DNA of 64,000 nt from Clostridia bacterium (GTDB taxonomy: Bacteria > Bacillota > Clostridia > Oscillospirales > Acutalibacteraceae): assembly GCA_024404095.1 (NCBI GenBank), contig JAKSQO010000007.1:32732-96731 (forward strand). Direction: 5' to 3'. The position numbers and the translations under genes are program-made. Below, one piece after another: positions 1 to 10,095 of this stretch (positions are counted from its first letter, which is position 1; every line of letters starts with the position of its first letter). A model generated the notes under the pieces. That model saw only the letters and a list, made by a program, of their open reading frames with translations. It was not told where the DNA came from and did no database searches.

Positions 1-2
1 CA

Positions 3-314
3 CCGTCTGTTGAAACAGAAGAACCAGTTTCTGAAAATAATCCGATAGAAGAAGCTGAGCCCGTTGAAATTGAAGATGAACCTGAGGAAGAAATTGAGGA
101 TGAAATTGTTGTGTCGGAAGAGCTTCCGACGCAGGCCGAAGCAATTACCGAGAGTGAAAAGAAGATCGAGGAAATCCGAACCGAAAAAGAGAAGCTTGAA
201 AAGGTTATTGCTGAAAAAGAGCCCAAAGTCGAAAAGCCCGAGGAATCTTCTTCAAGCTCTGATACACCGGATGACCTTCTCGGAGAAGAATTATATTTCA
301 CGCTTGAAATTTAA
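3..314 (+). CDS. C-terminal end of an acidic protein, cut by the window edge
   Basis: The frame is open from the first bases of the window and ends at a TAA at 312-314, so only the last 103 residues are visible. This part is very rich in Glu, Pro and Lys, with a predicted charged helix in the middle and a run of serines near the end. No domain is recognisable. Such low-complexity acidic tails occur on many cytoplasmic or cell-surface Firmicutes proteins, so the function cannot be stated. A terminator hairpin follows seven bases after the stop, which supports a genuine gene end. Confidence 0.6.
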   Translation, partial: PSVETEEPVSENNPIEEAEPVEIEDEPEEEIEDEIVVSEELPTQAEAITESEKKIEEIRTEKEKLEKVIAEKEPKVEKPEESSSSSDTPDDLLGEELYFTLEI

Positions 315-320
315 AAATAA

Positions 321-348
321 GAAGTACAGTTCAAACGAGCTGTACTTC
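321..348. terminator. Bidirectional terminator between the partial gene and uvrA
   Basis: An 11-bp stem (321-331 with 338-348, one wobble pair) encloses a six-base loop. A T-run follows on the + strand and an A-rich stretch precedes it, which is a T-rich run on the - strand. It sits between the two convergent stops and can serve both. Confidence 0.8.
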
Positions 349-353
349 ATTTT

Positions 354-3179
354 TTATATCATCTTTTTAAGATATTGACCTGTATATGACTTTTCACACT
401 CAGCAACTTCCTCAGGTGTTCCTGTTGTAACTATTGTTCCGCCGTTGTCTCCCCCGTCGGGTCCGAGGTCTATAATATAATCGGCAGTTTTGATTACATC
501 AAGATTATGCTCAATAACAAGCACAGTATTCCCCTTATCCACAAGCTTTTGAAGAACATCAACAAGTCTGTGAACGTCAGCCGTATGAAGTCCTGTTGTC
601 GGCTCATCAAGAATATAAATTGTTTTTCCGGTTGAGGTTTTTGAAAGCTCAGTCGCAAGCTTTACACGCTGAGCCTCGCCGCCCGAAAGAGTAGTGGCGG
701 ATTGACCGAGCTTAACATATCCCAGACCCACCTCATAAAGCGTATTCAGCTTTTTGTGGATTTTCGGCACAGCGGAGAAGAAATCAACCGCTTCCTCAAC
801 TGTCATTTCAAGCACATCATAAATCGTCTTGCCCTTGTATCTTACCTCAAGAGTTTCACGGTTGTATCTGCTGCCGTGACACACCTCACACGGAACAAAA
901 ATATCGGGCAGGAAATGCATTTCAATTTTAACAATACCGTCGCCCTGGCACGCTTCACAGCGTCCACCCTTGACATTAAACGAGAATCTGTTAGCCTTGT
1001 AGCCCTTAGCCTTGGCATCAGCTGTCATTGCAAAAAGCTCTCGGATATCGGTAAACACACCTGTATATGTTGCAGGGTTTGAACGCGGTGTTCTGCCTAT
1101 CGGAGACTGGTCAATGTCTATAACCTTGTCAAGATTCTCTATACCCGTCATATCCTCGTGCTTGCCCGCAAACTTCTTTGCACCGTTTAGCTCGGTTGCA
1201 AGACGCTTGTAAATAATCTCATTCACAAGTGATGACTTACCCGACCCCGACACGCCTGTTACACAGACAAACTCGCTAAGCGGTATTTTAACATCAATAT
1301 TTTTCAGATTATGCTCGCTCGCATTTGTAATTTCAAGATATTTTCCGTTGCCTGTTCTTCGTTTTTCGGGAACAGGCACTTTTTTCTTTCCGCTGAGATA
1401 CTGACCCGTGATAGATTTTTCGCAGTTCATTATATCCTCAACTGAACCCGAGCAGACAACATTGCCGCCGTGAATTCCTGCGCCCGGTCCGATATCAACA
1501 ATATAATCAGCAGAGAGCATGGTTTCCTCGTCATGCTCAACAACAATCAGAGTATTGCCGAGGTCTCGAAGTTCCTTTAAGGTGTCAAGCAGCTTTGCGT
1601 TGTCCTTCTGATGAAGTCCGATACTCGGCTCATCAAGAATATACAGCACACCCATAAGCGAAGAGCCTATCTGCGTGGCAAGACGAATTCGCTGACTTTC
1701 ACCGCCCGAAAGCGTACCTGACGAACGTGTAAGAGTCAGATATTCAAGACCCACGCTGACAAGAAAGTTCATTCGATTTCTGATTTCCTTAAGAATTGCA
1801 TCGGCAATCATCAGCTCACGCTCAGAAAGCTCAAGACTGTCAATAAACTTCAAAGCCTCTTTGATTGATTTCTTTGAAAACTCGTGTATATTGATTCCGC
1901 CGACAGTTACACACAGGCTCTCTTTTTTCAGCCTTGCGCCGCCGCAGTCGGGACAGTCCTCAACCGTCATCAACTGTTCAATCTCACCGCGTGAATACTC
2001 GCTTGTGGTTTCGTTGTATCTGCGCTCAATATTATTGATTACGCCTTCAAAATCTGTCAGATAAGTTCCCTCTCCGTATGCATTTTTACGGGTCATTTTT
2101 ATCTTCTTTCCCCTTGTGCCGTACATAAGTATCTTGCGAACCTCGGCAGAAAGCTCCTTGTAAGGAGTATCAAGTGAGAAATCGTATTCATTGGCAAGCC
2201 CTTCAAAATACATCTGCGCTATCGTACTTCCGCCGTCCGCAACCGACCAGCCCGAAGCCTTGATTGCGCCCTGTCGGATTGAAAGCTTTTTATCGGGAAC
2301 AACGAGATCCTCGCTCACCTTATAAGACACGCCGAGACCTGCGCACTTCTGACACGCGCCGAAAGGATTGTTGAAGCTGAACATTCTCGGGGAAAGCTCC
2401 TCAATGCTTACACCGTGCTCGGGACAGGCATAATTCTGAGAATAGAGTTGCTCCTCGCCGCCGATAACATCAACAATCAGCAGACCGTTGGAAAGATTTG
2501 TCGCTGTTTCAACCGAATCGGTCAATCGACTTTTGATGCTGTCTTTTATAACAAGTCGGTCAACAATGACCTCAATATTATGCTTTTTATTCTTGTCCAT
2601 TGTGATTTTTTCGGACAAGTCATAGGTTATTGAATCAACCCTCACACGGACAAAGCCGCTTTTTCTTGCGCTTTCAAGCTCCTTGACATATTCGCCCTTG
2701 CGACCCATAACTATGGGTGAAAGAATCTGAATTTTTGTACCCTCGGGAAGTTCAAGAATTTTGTCAACAATCGTATCAACACTCTGTCGGCTGATTTCAC
2801 GTCCGCAAACAGGACAATGAGGAATGCCGATACGTGCATACAGCAGACGGAGATAGTCGTAAATCTCCGTAACCGTACCGACCGTTGAACGCGGATTTTT
2901 CGAGGTTGTTTTCTGGTCTATCGAAATTGCGGGCGAAAGTCCCTCAATATAATCAATTTTCGGCTTTTCCATCTGACCGAGAAACTGCCTTGCATATGAA
3001 GAAAGGGACTCAACATATCTGCGCTGACCCTCAGCATAGATGGTATCAAAGGCAAGCGATGACTTGCCCGAGCCGGAGAGACCTGTGAAAACAATCAGCT
3101 TGTCACGCGGAATTGATATATCAACATTTTTCAGGTTGTGCTCGCACGCACCCTTAACAAAAATATTTTTCTGCTGCAT
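354..3179 (-). CDS. uvrA: UvrABC excinuclease subunit A
   Basis: UvrA scans DNA for bulky lesions and loads UvrB in nucleotide excision repair. The 941 residues match the family length. Visible features are Walker [10 protein letters not shown] at residues 33-41, a second Walker [10 protein letters not shown] near residue 640, two ABC signatures ([13 protein letters not shown] and [13 protein letters not shown]), and the CxxC zinc-module cysteines ([25 protein letters not shown]). The ATG overlaps the uvrB stop in a TAATG junction, so translation is probably coupled. The gene ends at the terminator at 321-348. Confidence 0.98.
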   Translation of the reverse strand: MQQKNIFVKGACEHNLKNVDISIPRDKLIVFTGLSGSGKSSLAFDTIYAEGQRRYVESLSSYARQFLGQMEKPKIDYIEGLSPAISIDQKTTSKNPRSTVGTVTEIYDYLRLLYARIGIPHCPVCGREISRQSVDTIVDKILELPEGTKIQILSPIVMGRKGEYVKELESARKSGFVRVRVDSITYDLSEKITMDKNKKHNIEVIVDRLVIKDSIKSRLTDSVETATNLSNGLLIVDVIGGEEQLYSQNYACPEHGVSIEELSPRMFSFNNPFGACQKCAGLGVSYKVSEDLVVPDKKLSIRQGAIKASGWSVADGGSTIAQMYFEGLANEYDFSLDTPYKELSAEVRKILMYGTRGKKIKMTRKNAYGEGTYLTDFEGVINNIERRYNETTSEYSRGEIEQLMTVEDCPDCGGARLKKESLCVTVGGINIHEFSKKSIKEALKFIDSLELSERELMIADAILKEIRNRMNFLVSVGLEYLTLTRSSGTLSGGESQRIRLATQIGSSLMGVLYILDEPSIGLHQKDNAKLLDTLKELRDLGNTLIVVEHDEETMLSADYIVDIGPGAGIHGGNVVCSGSVEDIMNCEKSITGQYLSGKKKVPVPEKRRTGNGKYLEITNASEHNLKNIDVKIPLSEFVCVTGVSGSGKSSLVNEIIYKRLATELNGAKKFAGKHEDMTGIENLDKVIDIDQSPIGRTPRSNPATYTGVFTDIRELFAMTADAKAKGYKANRFSFNVKGGRCEACQGDGIVKIEMHFLPDIFVPCEVCHGSRYNRETLEVRYKGKTIYDVLEMTVEEAVDFFSAVPKIHKKLNTLYEVGLGYVKLGQSATTLSGGEAQRVKLATELSKTSTGKTIYILDEPTTGLHTADVHRLVDVLQKLVDKGNTVLVIEHNLDVIKTADYIIDLGPDGGDNGGTIVTTGTPEEVAECEKSYTGQYLKKMI

Positions 3180-5134
3180 TACTTTCCTTCTCTCAATTTG
3201 TTTATCCTGTCTCTGAGGTAGGCGGCGTGTTCAAATTCAAGTATCTTTGCCGCCGCTTTCATCTCAGCTGTAAGCTGTTTAATCATCTGTTCACGTTCCG
3301 CCCTGCTGAGCTTCTTTGTCGACTTCTGTTCAGATGAAGACGAAATTTCAAGCACATCACGTACATCCTTGCGGATTGTCTGCGGAATGATGCCGTGTGC
3401 TTCATTATAAGCCGCCTGCTTTTCACGGCGGCGCTGTGTTTCTTTAATAGCCGCTTCCATTGAACGTGTTACGGAATCAGCGTACATAATTACCGTACCC
3501 TCAGAATTTCGTGCCGCACGTCCGATTGTCTGAATCAGCGATGTTTCACTTCTGAGGAAGCCTTCCTTATCCGCGTCAAGTATCGCTACGAGTGAAACCT
3601 CGGGAATATCAAGACCCTCACGCAAAAGGTTGATTCCGACAAGGACGTCAAACTCACCAAGTCGCAAATCACGGATAAGCTTCATTCGTTCTATCGTGTC
3701 AACATCATAGTGCATATACCGCACCTTGATACCGATATTTTCTATATAGTCTGTCAAATCCTCCGCCATCTTTTTGGTAAGCGTTGTTACAAGTACACGC
3801 TCACCTCGGTCAATACGGATATTGATTTCAGAAATCAGATCATCAATCTGACCGTCTGTCGGTCTGACGCTGATTTCCGGATCAAGAAGTCCTGTCGGAC
3901 GTATAACCTGTTCGGCAATCTGAACACTTGTCTGCTTTTCAAATTCACCCGGAGTTGCGCTGACAAAAATTTTCTGACCGATTTTGCTGTAAAACTCGTC
4001 AAAAGTCAGCGGTCGGTTATCATAAGCCGACGGCAGACGGAAGCCGAAGTTAATAAGGCTTTCCTTTCGTGAGCGGTCACCGCCGTACATACCTCTGACC
4101 TGAGGCAGAGTAACGTGTGACTCGTCGACAAACAGTACAAAATCGTCCGGGAAATAATCAAGAAGCGTAAACGGCGGTTCACCGGGCTTTCTTCCCGACA
4201 TTATCGCCGAATAGTTTTCAATGCCCTTACAGAAACCTGTTTCCCGAAGCATTTCGATATCGTACTCAGTTCTCTGCTTGATTCGCTGAGCCTCAAGCAG
4301 CTTGCCCTGCTCGGTAAAGTCTGAATACTGCTCAAGCATTTCCTCATAAATCTGCTGTATAGAACGCTCCATTTTATCGGGCGAAACAACATAGTGCGAA
4401 GCGGGATAAATCGCAACGTGACTGACAACATTTTTCACCTGACCTGTCAGCGCGTTTATCTCGCTGATTCGGTCAATTTCGTCACCGAAAAATTCAACAC
4501 GGATTGCATTCTCGTTTGAGTAAACGGGGAAAATCTCAACAACGTCTCCCCTGACTCTGAATTTATTTCTTGTAAAGCTTATATCGTTTCGCTCGTACTG
4601 AATTTCAATCAGTTTTCTGATAAGCTCATCACGGTTCTTTTCCATACCCGTACGAAGTGAAATTACCATACTGCGGTAATCAATCGGATCACCTAAGCTG
4701 TATATGCATGAAACGCTGGCAACGATGATGACATCACGTCTTTCCGACAATGCTGAGGTTGCCGAATGGCGAAGCTTATCAATTTCATCATTGATAGCGG
4801 AATCCTTTTCTATATAGGTATCAGTCGTCGGGATATATGCCTCAGGCTGATAGTAATCGTAATAAGATACAAAGTATTCAACCGCATTTTCAGGAAAAAA
4901 TTTCTTGAACTCAGAGCAAAGCTGTGCGGCAAGAGTCTTATTGTGAGCAAGCACCAATGTAGGTCTGTTCACCTTTTCAATAACCTTTGCCATTGTAAAG
5001 GTTTTACCTGAACCCGTAACACCTAAAAGCGTCTGTTCCTTATCGCCACGGTTAATCCCGCTGACAAGCTCATCAATTGCCTGCGGCTGGTCGCCCATCG
5101 GCTCAAACGGTGAATGTAAAATAAACCTGTCCAT
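3179..5134 (-). CDS. uvrB: UvrABC excinuclease subunit B
   Basis: UvrB is the DNA-damage-verifying helicase-like subunit that hands the lesion to UvrC. It has 651 residues, normal for the family. Walker A GVTGSGKT lies at about 38-45, and the Tyr-rich beta-hairpin [12 protein letters not shown] that clamps DNA lies at about 90-101. Helicase motifs follow ([19 protein letters not shown]). The C-terminal 35 residues form the UVR domain that contacts UvrC. It is first in a uvrBA operon. An AAAGGGG Shine-Dalgarno site precedes the ATG. No GAAC-N4-GTTC type LexA box was seen upstream, and the promoter is only weakly recognisable. Confidence 0.98.
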   Translation of the reverse strand: MDRFILHSPFEPMGDQPQAIDELVSGINRGDKEQTLLGVTGSGKTFTMAKVIEKVNRPTLVLAHNKTLAAQLCSEFKKFFPENAVEYFVSYYDYYQPEAYIPTTDTYIEKDSAINDEIDKLRHSATSALSERRDVIIVASVSCIYSLGDPIDYRSMVISLRTGMEKNRDELIRKLIEIQYERNDISFTRNKFRVRGDVVEIFPVYSNENAIRVEFFGDEIDRISEINALTGQVKNVVSHVAIYPASHYVVSPDKMERSIQQIYEEMLEQYSDFTEQGKLLEAQRIKQRTEYDIEMLRETGFCKGIENYSAIMSGRKPGEPPFTLLDYFPDDFVLFVDESHVTLPQVRGMYGGDRSRKESLINFGFRLPSAYDNRPLTFDEFYSKIGQKIFVSATPGEFEKQTSVQIAEQVIRPTGLLDPEISVRPTDGQIDDLISEINIRIDRGERVLVTTLTKKMAEDLTDYIENIGIKVRYMHYDVDTIERMKLIRDLRLGEFDVLVGINLLREGLDIPEVSLVAILDADKEGFLRSETSLIQTIGRAARNSEGTVIMYADSVTRSMEAAIKETQRRREKQAAYNEAHGIIPQTIRKDVRDVLEISSSSEQKSTKKLSRAEREQMIKQLTAEMKAAAKILEFEHAAYLRDRINKLREGK

Positions 5135-5163
5135 GCTCTGCCCCTTTCATATTTTACTCAGAT

Positions 5164-5210
5164 AAAAAGCAAAGCAAACGCTGAAAACAGCGTTTTGCCA
5201 CCTGCTTTTT
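5164..5210 (-). terminator. Terminator at the end of the glycan gene array
   Basis: Read on the - strand there is a nested structure. An outer 8-bp pairing of AAAAAGCA with TGCTTTTT surrounds an 8-bp hairpin (AAACGCTG/CAGCGTTT) with a TTTT loop. It begins at the stop codon of the acetyltransferase gene and ends with a T-rich run before uvrB. Confidence 0.75.
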
Positions 5211-5764
5211 TATTTTATCGTTTTAATTTCAAGCTCCCTGCCTGATGTAACAAGCGAATTCGCAGGGATATCACCCTTGACAACGCAGCCTGCACCGATA
5301 ACGCAGTTATCACCGATTGAAGTGCCACGAAGAATTACGGTATTCGCACCAATCCAGCAGTTATCGCCGATTGTGACAGACGCTGTCTTGAAGTATTCGC
5401 CGTTCTTTCTCGCTGTTCCGAATGCGTGGTCATGGTCATAGATACAGACATTCGGACCGAAGCTGCATTTGTCACCGATTTTTATGCTTTCTCTTGCAAC
5501 AAAGGTACAGTTTCTGTTTATAAAAACTCCCTTTCCGAGCTGAAGCGTACCGCCGCTGATTGCTGAAATGTGGAAGTTTTCCGCCGCGTCAATTCTTCCG
5601 ATTATTATTTTCGAGTTCTTTCCGCAATTGAAATCTCCGAACAAAGCACATCGGTTTTTTATTAACTTGCCCTCTGTTTTTATTGTACCCTGATTTGACA
5701 GTCGGCTGAAAAAGAGCTTGAACTGAAAGTTCAGAATTTTAGAAAATTTTTTTGCGTTTCCCAT
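5210..5764 (-). CDS. Left-handed beta-helix (hexapeptide) O-acetyltransferase
   Basis: The protein has repeated hexapeptide motifs ([IV]-G-x-x-x-x turns such as IGDKCSFGP, IGDNCWIGA, IGDNCVIGA) from about residue 60 to 175. These form the left-handed beta helix of the CysE/LacA/maltose acetyltransferase family. The histidine-bearing loop YDHDHAFG fits the family active site. It likely acetylates a sugar of the cell-surface glycan made by its neighbours; the substrate is unknown. A GTG nine bases upstream is in frame, but the GAGGTG ribosome site that overlaps the preceding stop is correctly spaced for the ATG at 5764, giving 184 residues. Last gene of the array. Confidence 0.88.
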   Translation of the reverse strand: MGNAKKFSKILNFQFKLFFSRLSNQGTIKTEGKLIKNRCALFGDFNCGKNSKIIIGRIDAAENFHISAISGGTLQLGKGVFINRNCTFVARESIKIGDKCSFGPNVCIYDHDHAFGTARKNGEYFKTASVTIGDNCWIGANTVILRGTSIGDNCVIGAGCVVKGDIPANSLVTSGRELEIKTIK

Positions 5765-5769
5765 TTCGT

Positions 5770-6774
5770 TCACCTCGAAAAATGAGATATAAGAGAAATA
5801 ACGGTTTTATAGCTTCTGATTTTAAACAGCTTATATATAACCTTAGTTTTAGTATCGAGAAACGAATCATCATATGATTCGATAAGCTCATTATAGAAAT
5901 CGTTATCATTGATATCGTCAAAAAAAGCAATCTTTTCCGTCTGCGGAATATCAGCCTTAATGATGCTCTTCACACAGCTCATCAGAGATTTAACTACAAG
6001 TGCCGCATATCTGCAATGTGTTTCCTCATTGTAAAAGGATGAGTTTTTCAGATAAGAAAACGCCTGCTCACGTGCAGCAAGAATACTCTTATACCTGTCG
6101 GGCTTTGCGGTGTGAGTTATGCTTGCGTCATTCACACGGTAGTTATACCAGCATTCGGGTATGTAAACCGCTTTCTTTGAATTAAAAACAGGATAAAGCG
6201 ACTGAATCAGATCCTCGCCGTGCTTATACTGTGCAAACCGAGAAAAATCAGTTGTATCCGCTTTCAGGATTTCCGTGCGTATGGTTTTAGTGCACATTGA
6301 ATTAAGATAATTGTTCAACAGAAACTCTTTTCTGAAGGTATCCATTTCCTTTTTATCGAAAACTTTTTCTTCCGCCCATGGTGTTGCCGCTTCGGTTGCT
6401 TCATCTGCGCTTACACGTCGGAACGAGCAGATAACCATATCGCACTTTTCTTTTTTTATTATTCCACTGAGTCGGTTAAGATAACACTTGTCAAGATAAT
6501 CATCACAGTCAACAAACAGGCAGTAATCACCTGTTGCCTTTAAAACCGCAAAGACACGGGTCAGCAGCGGTCCTTCATTTTTTTTATGATAAACCTTTAC
6601 ACGTTCATCGGTAAAGCTGTCACAGATTTCAGCCGTGCGGTCAGTTGAGCCGTCATCAGCAAGAATGATTTCAACATTCTCATAGTCCTGATTAAGAACC
6701 GATTCAACGCAATTTGAAAGATAATTTTCGCAATTATAAACAGGAATAAGAACAGAAAATTTTATCTTTTCCAT
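5770..6774 (-). CDS. Family 2 glycosyltransferase (GT-A fold)
   Basis: The N-terminal 110 residues carry the GT2 signature: VLIPVYNCENYL near residue 10, the nucleotide-sugar motif ADDGSTDRT at about 40-48, and the metal-binding DCDDY at about 93-97. The C-terminal half has no transmembrane segment, so this is a soluble or peripheral transferase that adds a sugar to a surface polysaccharide or teichoic/teichuronic-type polymer. Donor and acceptor cannot be read from sequence. The ribosome site is GAGG before ATG. It lies seven bases after the TupA-like gene and its stop overlaps the translation start region of the acetyltransferase. Confidence 0.9.
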   Translation of the reverse strand: MEKIKFSVLIPVYNCENYLSNCVESVLNQDYENVEIILADDGSTDRTAEICDSFTDERVKVYHKKNEGPLLTRVFAVLKATGDYCLFVDCDDYLDKCYLNRLSGIIKKEKCDMVICSFRRVSADEATEAATPWAEEKVFDKKEMDTFRKEFLLNNYLNSMCTKTIRTEILKADTTDFSRFAQYKHGEDLIQSLYPVFNSKKAVYIPECWYNYRVNDASITHTAKPDRYKSILAAREQAFSYLKNSSFYNEETHCRYAALVVKSLMSCVKSIIKADIPQTEKIAFFDDINDNDFYNELIESYDDSFLDTKTKVIYKLFKIRSYKTVISLISHFSR

Positions 6775-6780
6775 TTTATA

Positions 6781-7710
6781 TTACCTCTTGTCGGGCAAAG
6801 TAAGCCATTCCCCAAGCTTCAAATCCCACTCCTCGGGCTCAAACGGACTGTACCCTCCGCAGGGGTCGAGTGTAAGCTCAGAAAAATAGATTTTGCCGTT
6901 AATTTCATACAAATCAACACGCATGAACGGTAAACCCTCGGAAAGAACGCGTGCGATATCAAGCATTTTTTCACGGTTCACAGGTTCAGCAGGAAGATTT
7001 TCAAAAGGAAGATAATCCTTTCGGCAGAACGGAAGCGGTTTCCAGTCAAGCGTCAGGAAGCTGAGCCTTGCACCGTCGTGCGTTGCCATATTGCCCGAAA
7101 TGTGGAACATCTTCGGTTCGCCGTTGAAGCAGTAGATTTTATAATTTATCAGATCACCTGCATCAAGCTCTGACAGAAATTCTTCGCATATAATTCTGCG
7201 TTTTATGTTCTTGTACTGCCACTCACGGCACACAAGATAGAAATTCTGATCAAGACCTTTTTGCAGATTCTTTTTTGTTTTTTCGATATCAAGCTTTGAT
7301 TTATCCTTGCAGATGCACATGCCTACACCGGAATTGTGATTGCACTTAAGCACAAACTGCTCAGGCAAAGCGTCAAAATCAATTTCATCGGGGCTGTCCC
7401 ATACACCGATAAGCGGTACAAGATATTCTTCGCCGATTTTTTCCCTGATATAATCACGGACAGCGTATTTATCCGATGTAATTGTGTAAAGCGGATTGTG
7501 GTCATAGACCTTCATCCATTGAAGCTTTTCGTTGAAAGTCTTAGGATTTTCAAGGTCAAGCTTTTTTCCTCTGTTTGCCTTATAAAGTCTGACAAGAAAT
7601 TCCTCGTCAGGCATTTTATCATAAAATCCCTTGCTTGCAAGAAAATTGAACCTGCGCTGATAATTTGTCAAAAGCTTTATTCCGTATTTTATAACGTGCT
7701 TAATATCCAT
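6781..7710 (-). CDS. ATP-grasp protein of the TupA-like family
   Basis: This 309-residue protein resembles the TupA-like ATP-grasp family (named from teichuronopeptide biosynthesis). Supporting stretches are NPKTFNEKLQWMKVYD near residue 55, FVLKCNHNSGVGM near 120, EEFLSELDAGDLINYKIYCF near 175, and the acidic metal-binding end MRVDLYEINGKIYFSELTLDP near 265. The family is found in polysaccharide clusters of Gram-positive bacteria and probably joins an amino acid or other carboxylate to a surface polymer; the true substrate here is not known. A GGAGGTC ribosome site precedes the ATG. Confidence 0.85.
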   Translation of the reverse strand: MDIKHVIKYGIKLLTNYQRRFNFLASKGFYDKMPDEEFLVRLYKANRGKKLDLENPKTFNEKLQWMKVYDHNPLYTITSDKYAVRDYIREKIGEEYLVPLIGVWDSPDEIDFDALPEQFVLKCNHNSGVGMCICKDKSKLDIEKTKKNLQKGLDQNFYLVCREWQYKNIKRRIICEEFLSELDAGDLINYKIYCFNGEPKMFHISGNMATHDGARLSFLTLDWKPLPFCRKDYLPFENLPAEPVNREKMLDIARVLSEGLPFMRVDLYEINGKIYFSELTLDPCGGYSPFEPEEWDLKLGEWLTLPDKR

Positions 7711-7730
7711 TCTGACCTCCGACGGGACTT

Positions 7731-8669
7731 TTATTCTTCATTATCCTCGTATGTGAGCAATTCCTTTACAATATATATCGGTCGATTTTTACCCTGCATA
7801 TATGTTCTTGCAAGATACTCACCCGCAATTCCGATAAACAGGAAATTCAGACCGCCAACAAAAAGAATGAGAGTTATTATTGCAATTGCCGATGTAATGC
7901 TGTGAGTTATTCCGCCGACAATAAGAGCAATTATAAGATACAGCACAGCGATAATCATTGAAGCCGCACCTGCAAATGTTGCAAAGCGAAGCGGTGTTGT
8001 TGTGTAGCCTACGATACCCTCAACTGCATACTTGAACAGCTTAACAAAAGACCATTTTGATTCTCCGCCTGCACGCTCCTGAACATCATATGGAATAAAC
8101 TTTGTATTAAAGCCGACAAACGAGAACAGACCCTTTGAGAAACGGTGATATTCGCACATATTGATAACCGCATCAACCATCGGTCTGCGCATAAGTCTGA
8201 AATCGCTTGCACCAGGATAAAACTCAACCTCGGAAATTTTGTTTATAAGAGAGTAAAATGTATCCTTGAAAAATACAAGAGCCTTGCTTTCCTTTCTCTC
8301 CGCCTGGTATGCTGCAACGCAGTCTGTGTCAGGCTCGTTATCAAGAATATCAAGCATTTCAAGTACAACCTCGGGACGCTGCTGCAAATCGGCATCAATA
8401 ACACAGGTAAAATCACCACTTGCATTTTTAAGTCCTGCATACATTGCGGATTCCTTGCCGAAGTTACGTGAAAAGCTGACAACCTTAACATTATCGGCAA
8501 CCTTGTGGATTGCACGAAGTACGTTTAATGTATCGTCACGACTTCCGTCATTGACAAATACAAACTCATAATCGTCAATCTTTCCCTCAAATACTTTTGT
8601 TACCTCTTTATAAAAATTGTAAACAACATCTTCCTCGTTAAAACAAGGAACAACTAAAGAAAGCTTCAT
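7731..8669 (-). CDS. Polyprenyl-phosphate glycosyltransferase (GtrB/DPM1-like)
   Basis: A GT2 catalytic domain (VVPCFNEEDVV at the start, FVNDGSRDDT near 40, VIDADLQQRPE near 92) is followed by two hydrophobic membrane segments at about 230-255 and 262-290. This layout is typical of enzymes that load a sugar onto undecaprenyl phosphate for transfer outside the membrane (GtrB, YfdH, ArnC relatives). Its stop and start abut rfbD directly, so it is part of the same operon. A second protein of this architecture lies at 28829-29782 on the other strand. Confidence 0.9.
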   Translation of the reverse strand: MKLSLVVPCFNEEDVVYNFYKEVTKVFEGKIDDYEFVFVNDGSRDDTLNVLRAIHKVADNVKVVSFSRNFGKESAMYAGLKNASGDFTCVIDADLQQRPEVVLEMLDILDNEPDTDCVAAYQAERKESKALVFFKDTFYSLINKISEVEFYPGASDFRLMRRPMVDAVINMCEYHRFSKGLFSFVGFNTKFIPYDVQERAGGESKWSFVKLFKYAVEGIVGYTTTPLRFATFAGAASMIIAVLYLIIALIVGGITHSITSAIAIITLILFVGGLNFLFIGIAGEYLARTYMQGKNRPIYIVKELLTYEDNEE

Positions 8670-9518
8670 TTATATTCCCTTCATTTCTTCAAAATATCTT
8701 TTTAAAGCATCCTGCCATGTCGGCAGTCTGTCAATTCCGGCATCATCAAGGCACTTTTTACTGAGCCTTGAATTGAGTGGGCGCTCTGCTTTTGCAGGGT
8801 ACTCGCTTGACGGAATCGGCTTGATAACGCAGTTTCTGTTGCCAAGCTTCATAATTTCAGCCGCAAACTCCGCCCACGAACAATAATTCTCGTTTGTTCC
8901 GTGATAAATACCGTATTTCTCGGTAACTATCAAATCGTAAATAAGTCTTGCGAGGTCGGGCGTGTATGTTGGCGAGCCAATCTGGTCATCAACCACCGTC
9001 AGCATTTCACGCTCTGCGCCGAGGCGAAGCATCGTTTTGACAAAATTGTTTCCGTTTATGCCGAAAACCCACGATGTGCGGACAATGAAGTATTTGTCAA
9101 GAAGATTTCTGACAGCATTTTCACCGCCAAGCTTCGTACTGCCATAAACACTCTTCGGGTCTGTTGCATCTGTCGGCTCAAAAGGATCTGTGCCCTTGCC
9201 GCCGTAAACATAGTCCGTGCTGACATAAAGCATTTTTGCATCAATATCCCTGCACGCTGACGCAATATTTTCAGTACCCGTCACATTTACTTTATAGCAG
9301 TTTTCGCTGTCGTCCTCTGCCCTGTCAACCGCAGTGTAGGCGGCGCAGTGAACAACAACATCGGGATTGTAATTCTCTATATATTCAACGGTTGCGGATT
9401 TATCCGTGATGTCAAAATCCTGCATATCAACGCCGAGACATTCAATCTGACGTGAATTAAGCACTTTGATAACATCAAATCCAAGCTGACCGTTTACACC
9501 TGTAACAAGAACCTTCAT
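8670..9518 (-). CDS. rfbD: dTDP-4-dehydrorhamnose reductase
   Basis: RfbD/RmlD performs the NADPH-dependent last step of dTDP-L-rhamnose synthesis. The Rossmann motif VTGVNGQLG is at residues 4-12, and the extended SDR catalytic pair is in YGSTKLGGE near 128. The signature RTSWVFG and the C-terminal RPLNSRLSKKCL pattern are characteristic of RmlD. Length (282) is normal. It follows rfbC with an 11-base gap and a GAGAGG ribosome site. With rfbA and rfbC it supplies activated rhamnose to the transferases downstream. rfbB is not in this cluster. Confidence 0.95.
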   Translation of the reverse strand: MKVLVTGVNGQLGFDVIKVLNSRQIECLGVDMQDFDITDKSATVEYIENYNPDVVVHCAAYTAVDRAEDDSENCYKVNVTGTENIASACRDIDAKMLYVSTDYVYGGKGTDPFEPTDATDPKSVYGSTKLGGENAVRNLLDKYFIVRTSWVFGINGNNFVKTMLRLGAEREMLTVVDDQIGSPTYTPDLARLIYDLIVTEKYGIYHGTNENYCSWAEFAAEIMKLGNRNCVIKPIPSSEYPAKAERPLNSRLSKKCLDDAGIDRLPTWQDALKRYFEEMKGI

Positions 9519-9529
9519 TCTTTTTCCTC

Positions 9530-10081
9530 TCAGTAAACAAATTCAACGTCGCTGTCCTTGAGAAGCGGAGCTTTCATATCCTTTGCAGAGAGAATCGGGT
9601 TTTCAATGCCCCAATCCACACCGATTTCGGGATCGTTAAACTTGATGCTTCTGTCATCCTCGGGGCAGTAGAACTCATCAACCTTATACATAACCTCAAC
9701 ATCATCTGTCAAAGTTACAAAACCGTGAAGACATCCCTTTGGAATAAAGAAGGACTTTTTGTTTTCACCACTGAGCTTGACCGCTGTCCATTTCATATAT
9801 GTCGGAGAACCTTTTCGGATATCAACTGCAACATCCATAATCCCACCGCGGATGCAAGTCAGGAGCTTACTCTGCGACGTCGGGTTCTTCTGACAGTGAA
9901 GTCCTCTAAGAGTACCCTTTTCCGCAGAAAAAGATCGGTTATCCTGAACAAATTCAATATCAATACCGAGGTCTTTCAGCTTTTTTGCAGAGTATGATTC
10001 CATAAACCATCCTCTGTGGTCACCAAAAACATCAGGCTCAATAATTATTGCGCCGTCAACCTCTGTGTTTACTGCTTTCAT
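9530..10081 (-). CDS. rfbC: dTDP-4-dehydrorhamnose 3,5-epimerase
   Basis: RmlC epimerises the 4-keto-6-deoxy sugar at C3 and C5. The cupin motifs are clear: FGDHRGWFMESY near 21, RGLHCQK with the catalytic His near 60, and PKGCLHGFVTL near 115. The frame is open further upstream into rfbA, but an AGAGG site seven bases before the ATG at 10081 and the family N-terminus (Met-Lys-x-x-x-T-E) support 183 residues from this start. It sits 14 bases after rfbA. Confidence 0.95.
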   Translation of the reverse strand: MKAVNTEVDGAIIIEPDVFGDHRGWFMESYSAKKLKDLGIDIEFVQDNRSFSAEKGTLRGLHCQKNPTSQSKLLTCIRGGIMDVAVDIRKGSPTYMKWTAVKLSGENKKSFFIPKGCLHGFVTLTDDVEVMYKVDEFYCPEDDRSIKFNDPEIGVDWGIENPILSAKDMKAPLLKDSDVEFVY

Positions 10082-10095
10082 ATTTTTGCCTCTTT

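Noticed and set aside
64..378. Lys/Arg-rich open frame overlapping the partial first gene
   Set aside because: It is a +1-frame shadow of the acidic coding tail and runs through the terminator.
5135..5209. Search for a LexA (SOS) box before uvrB
   Set aside because: No GAAC-N4-GTTC or similar palindrome is present in this short gap; regulation by LexA is not supported from here.
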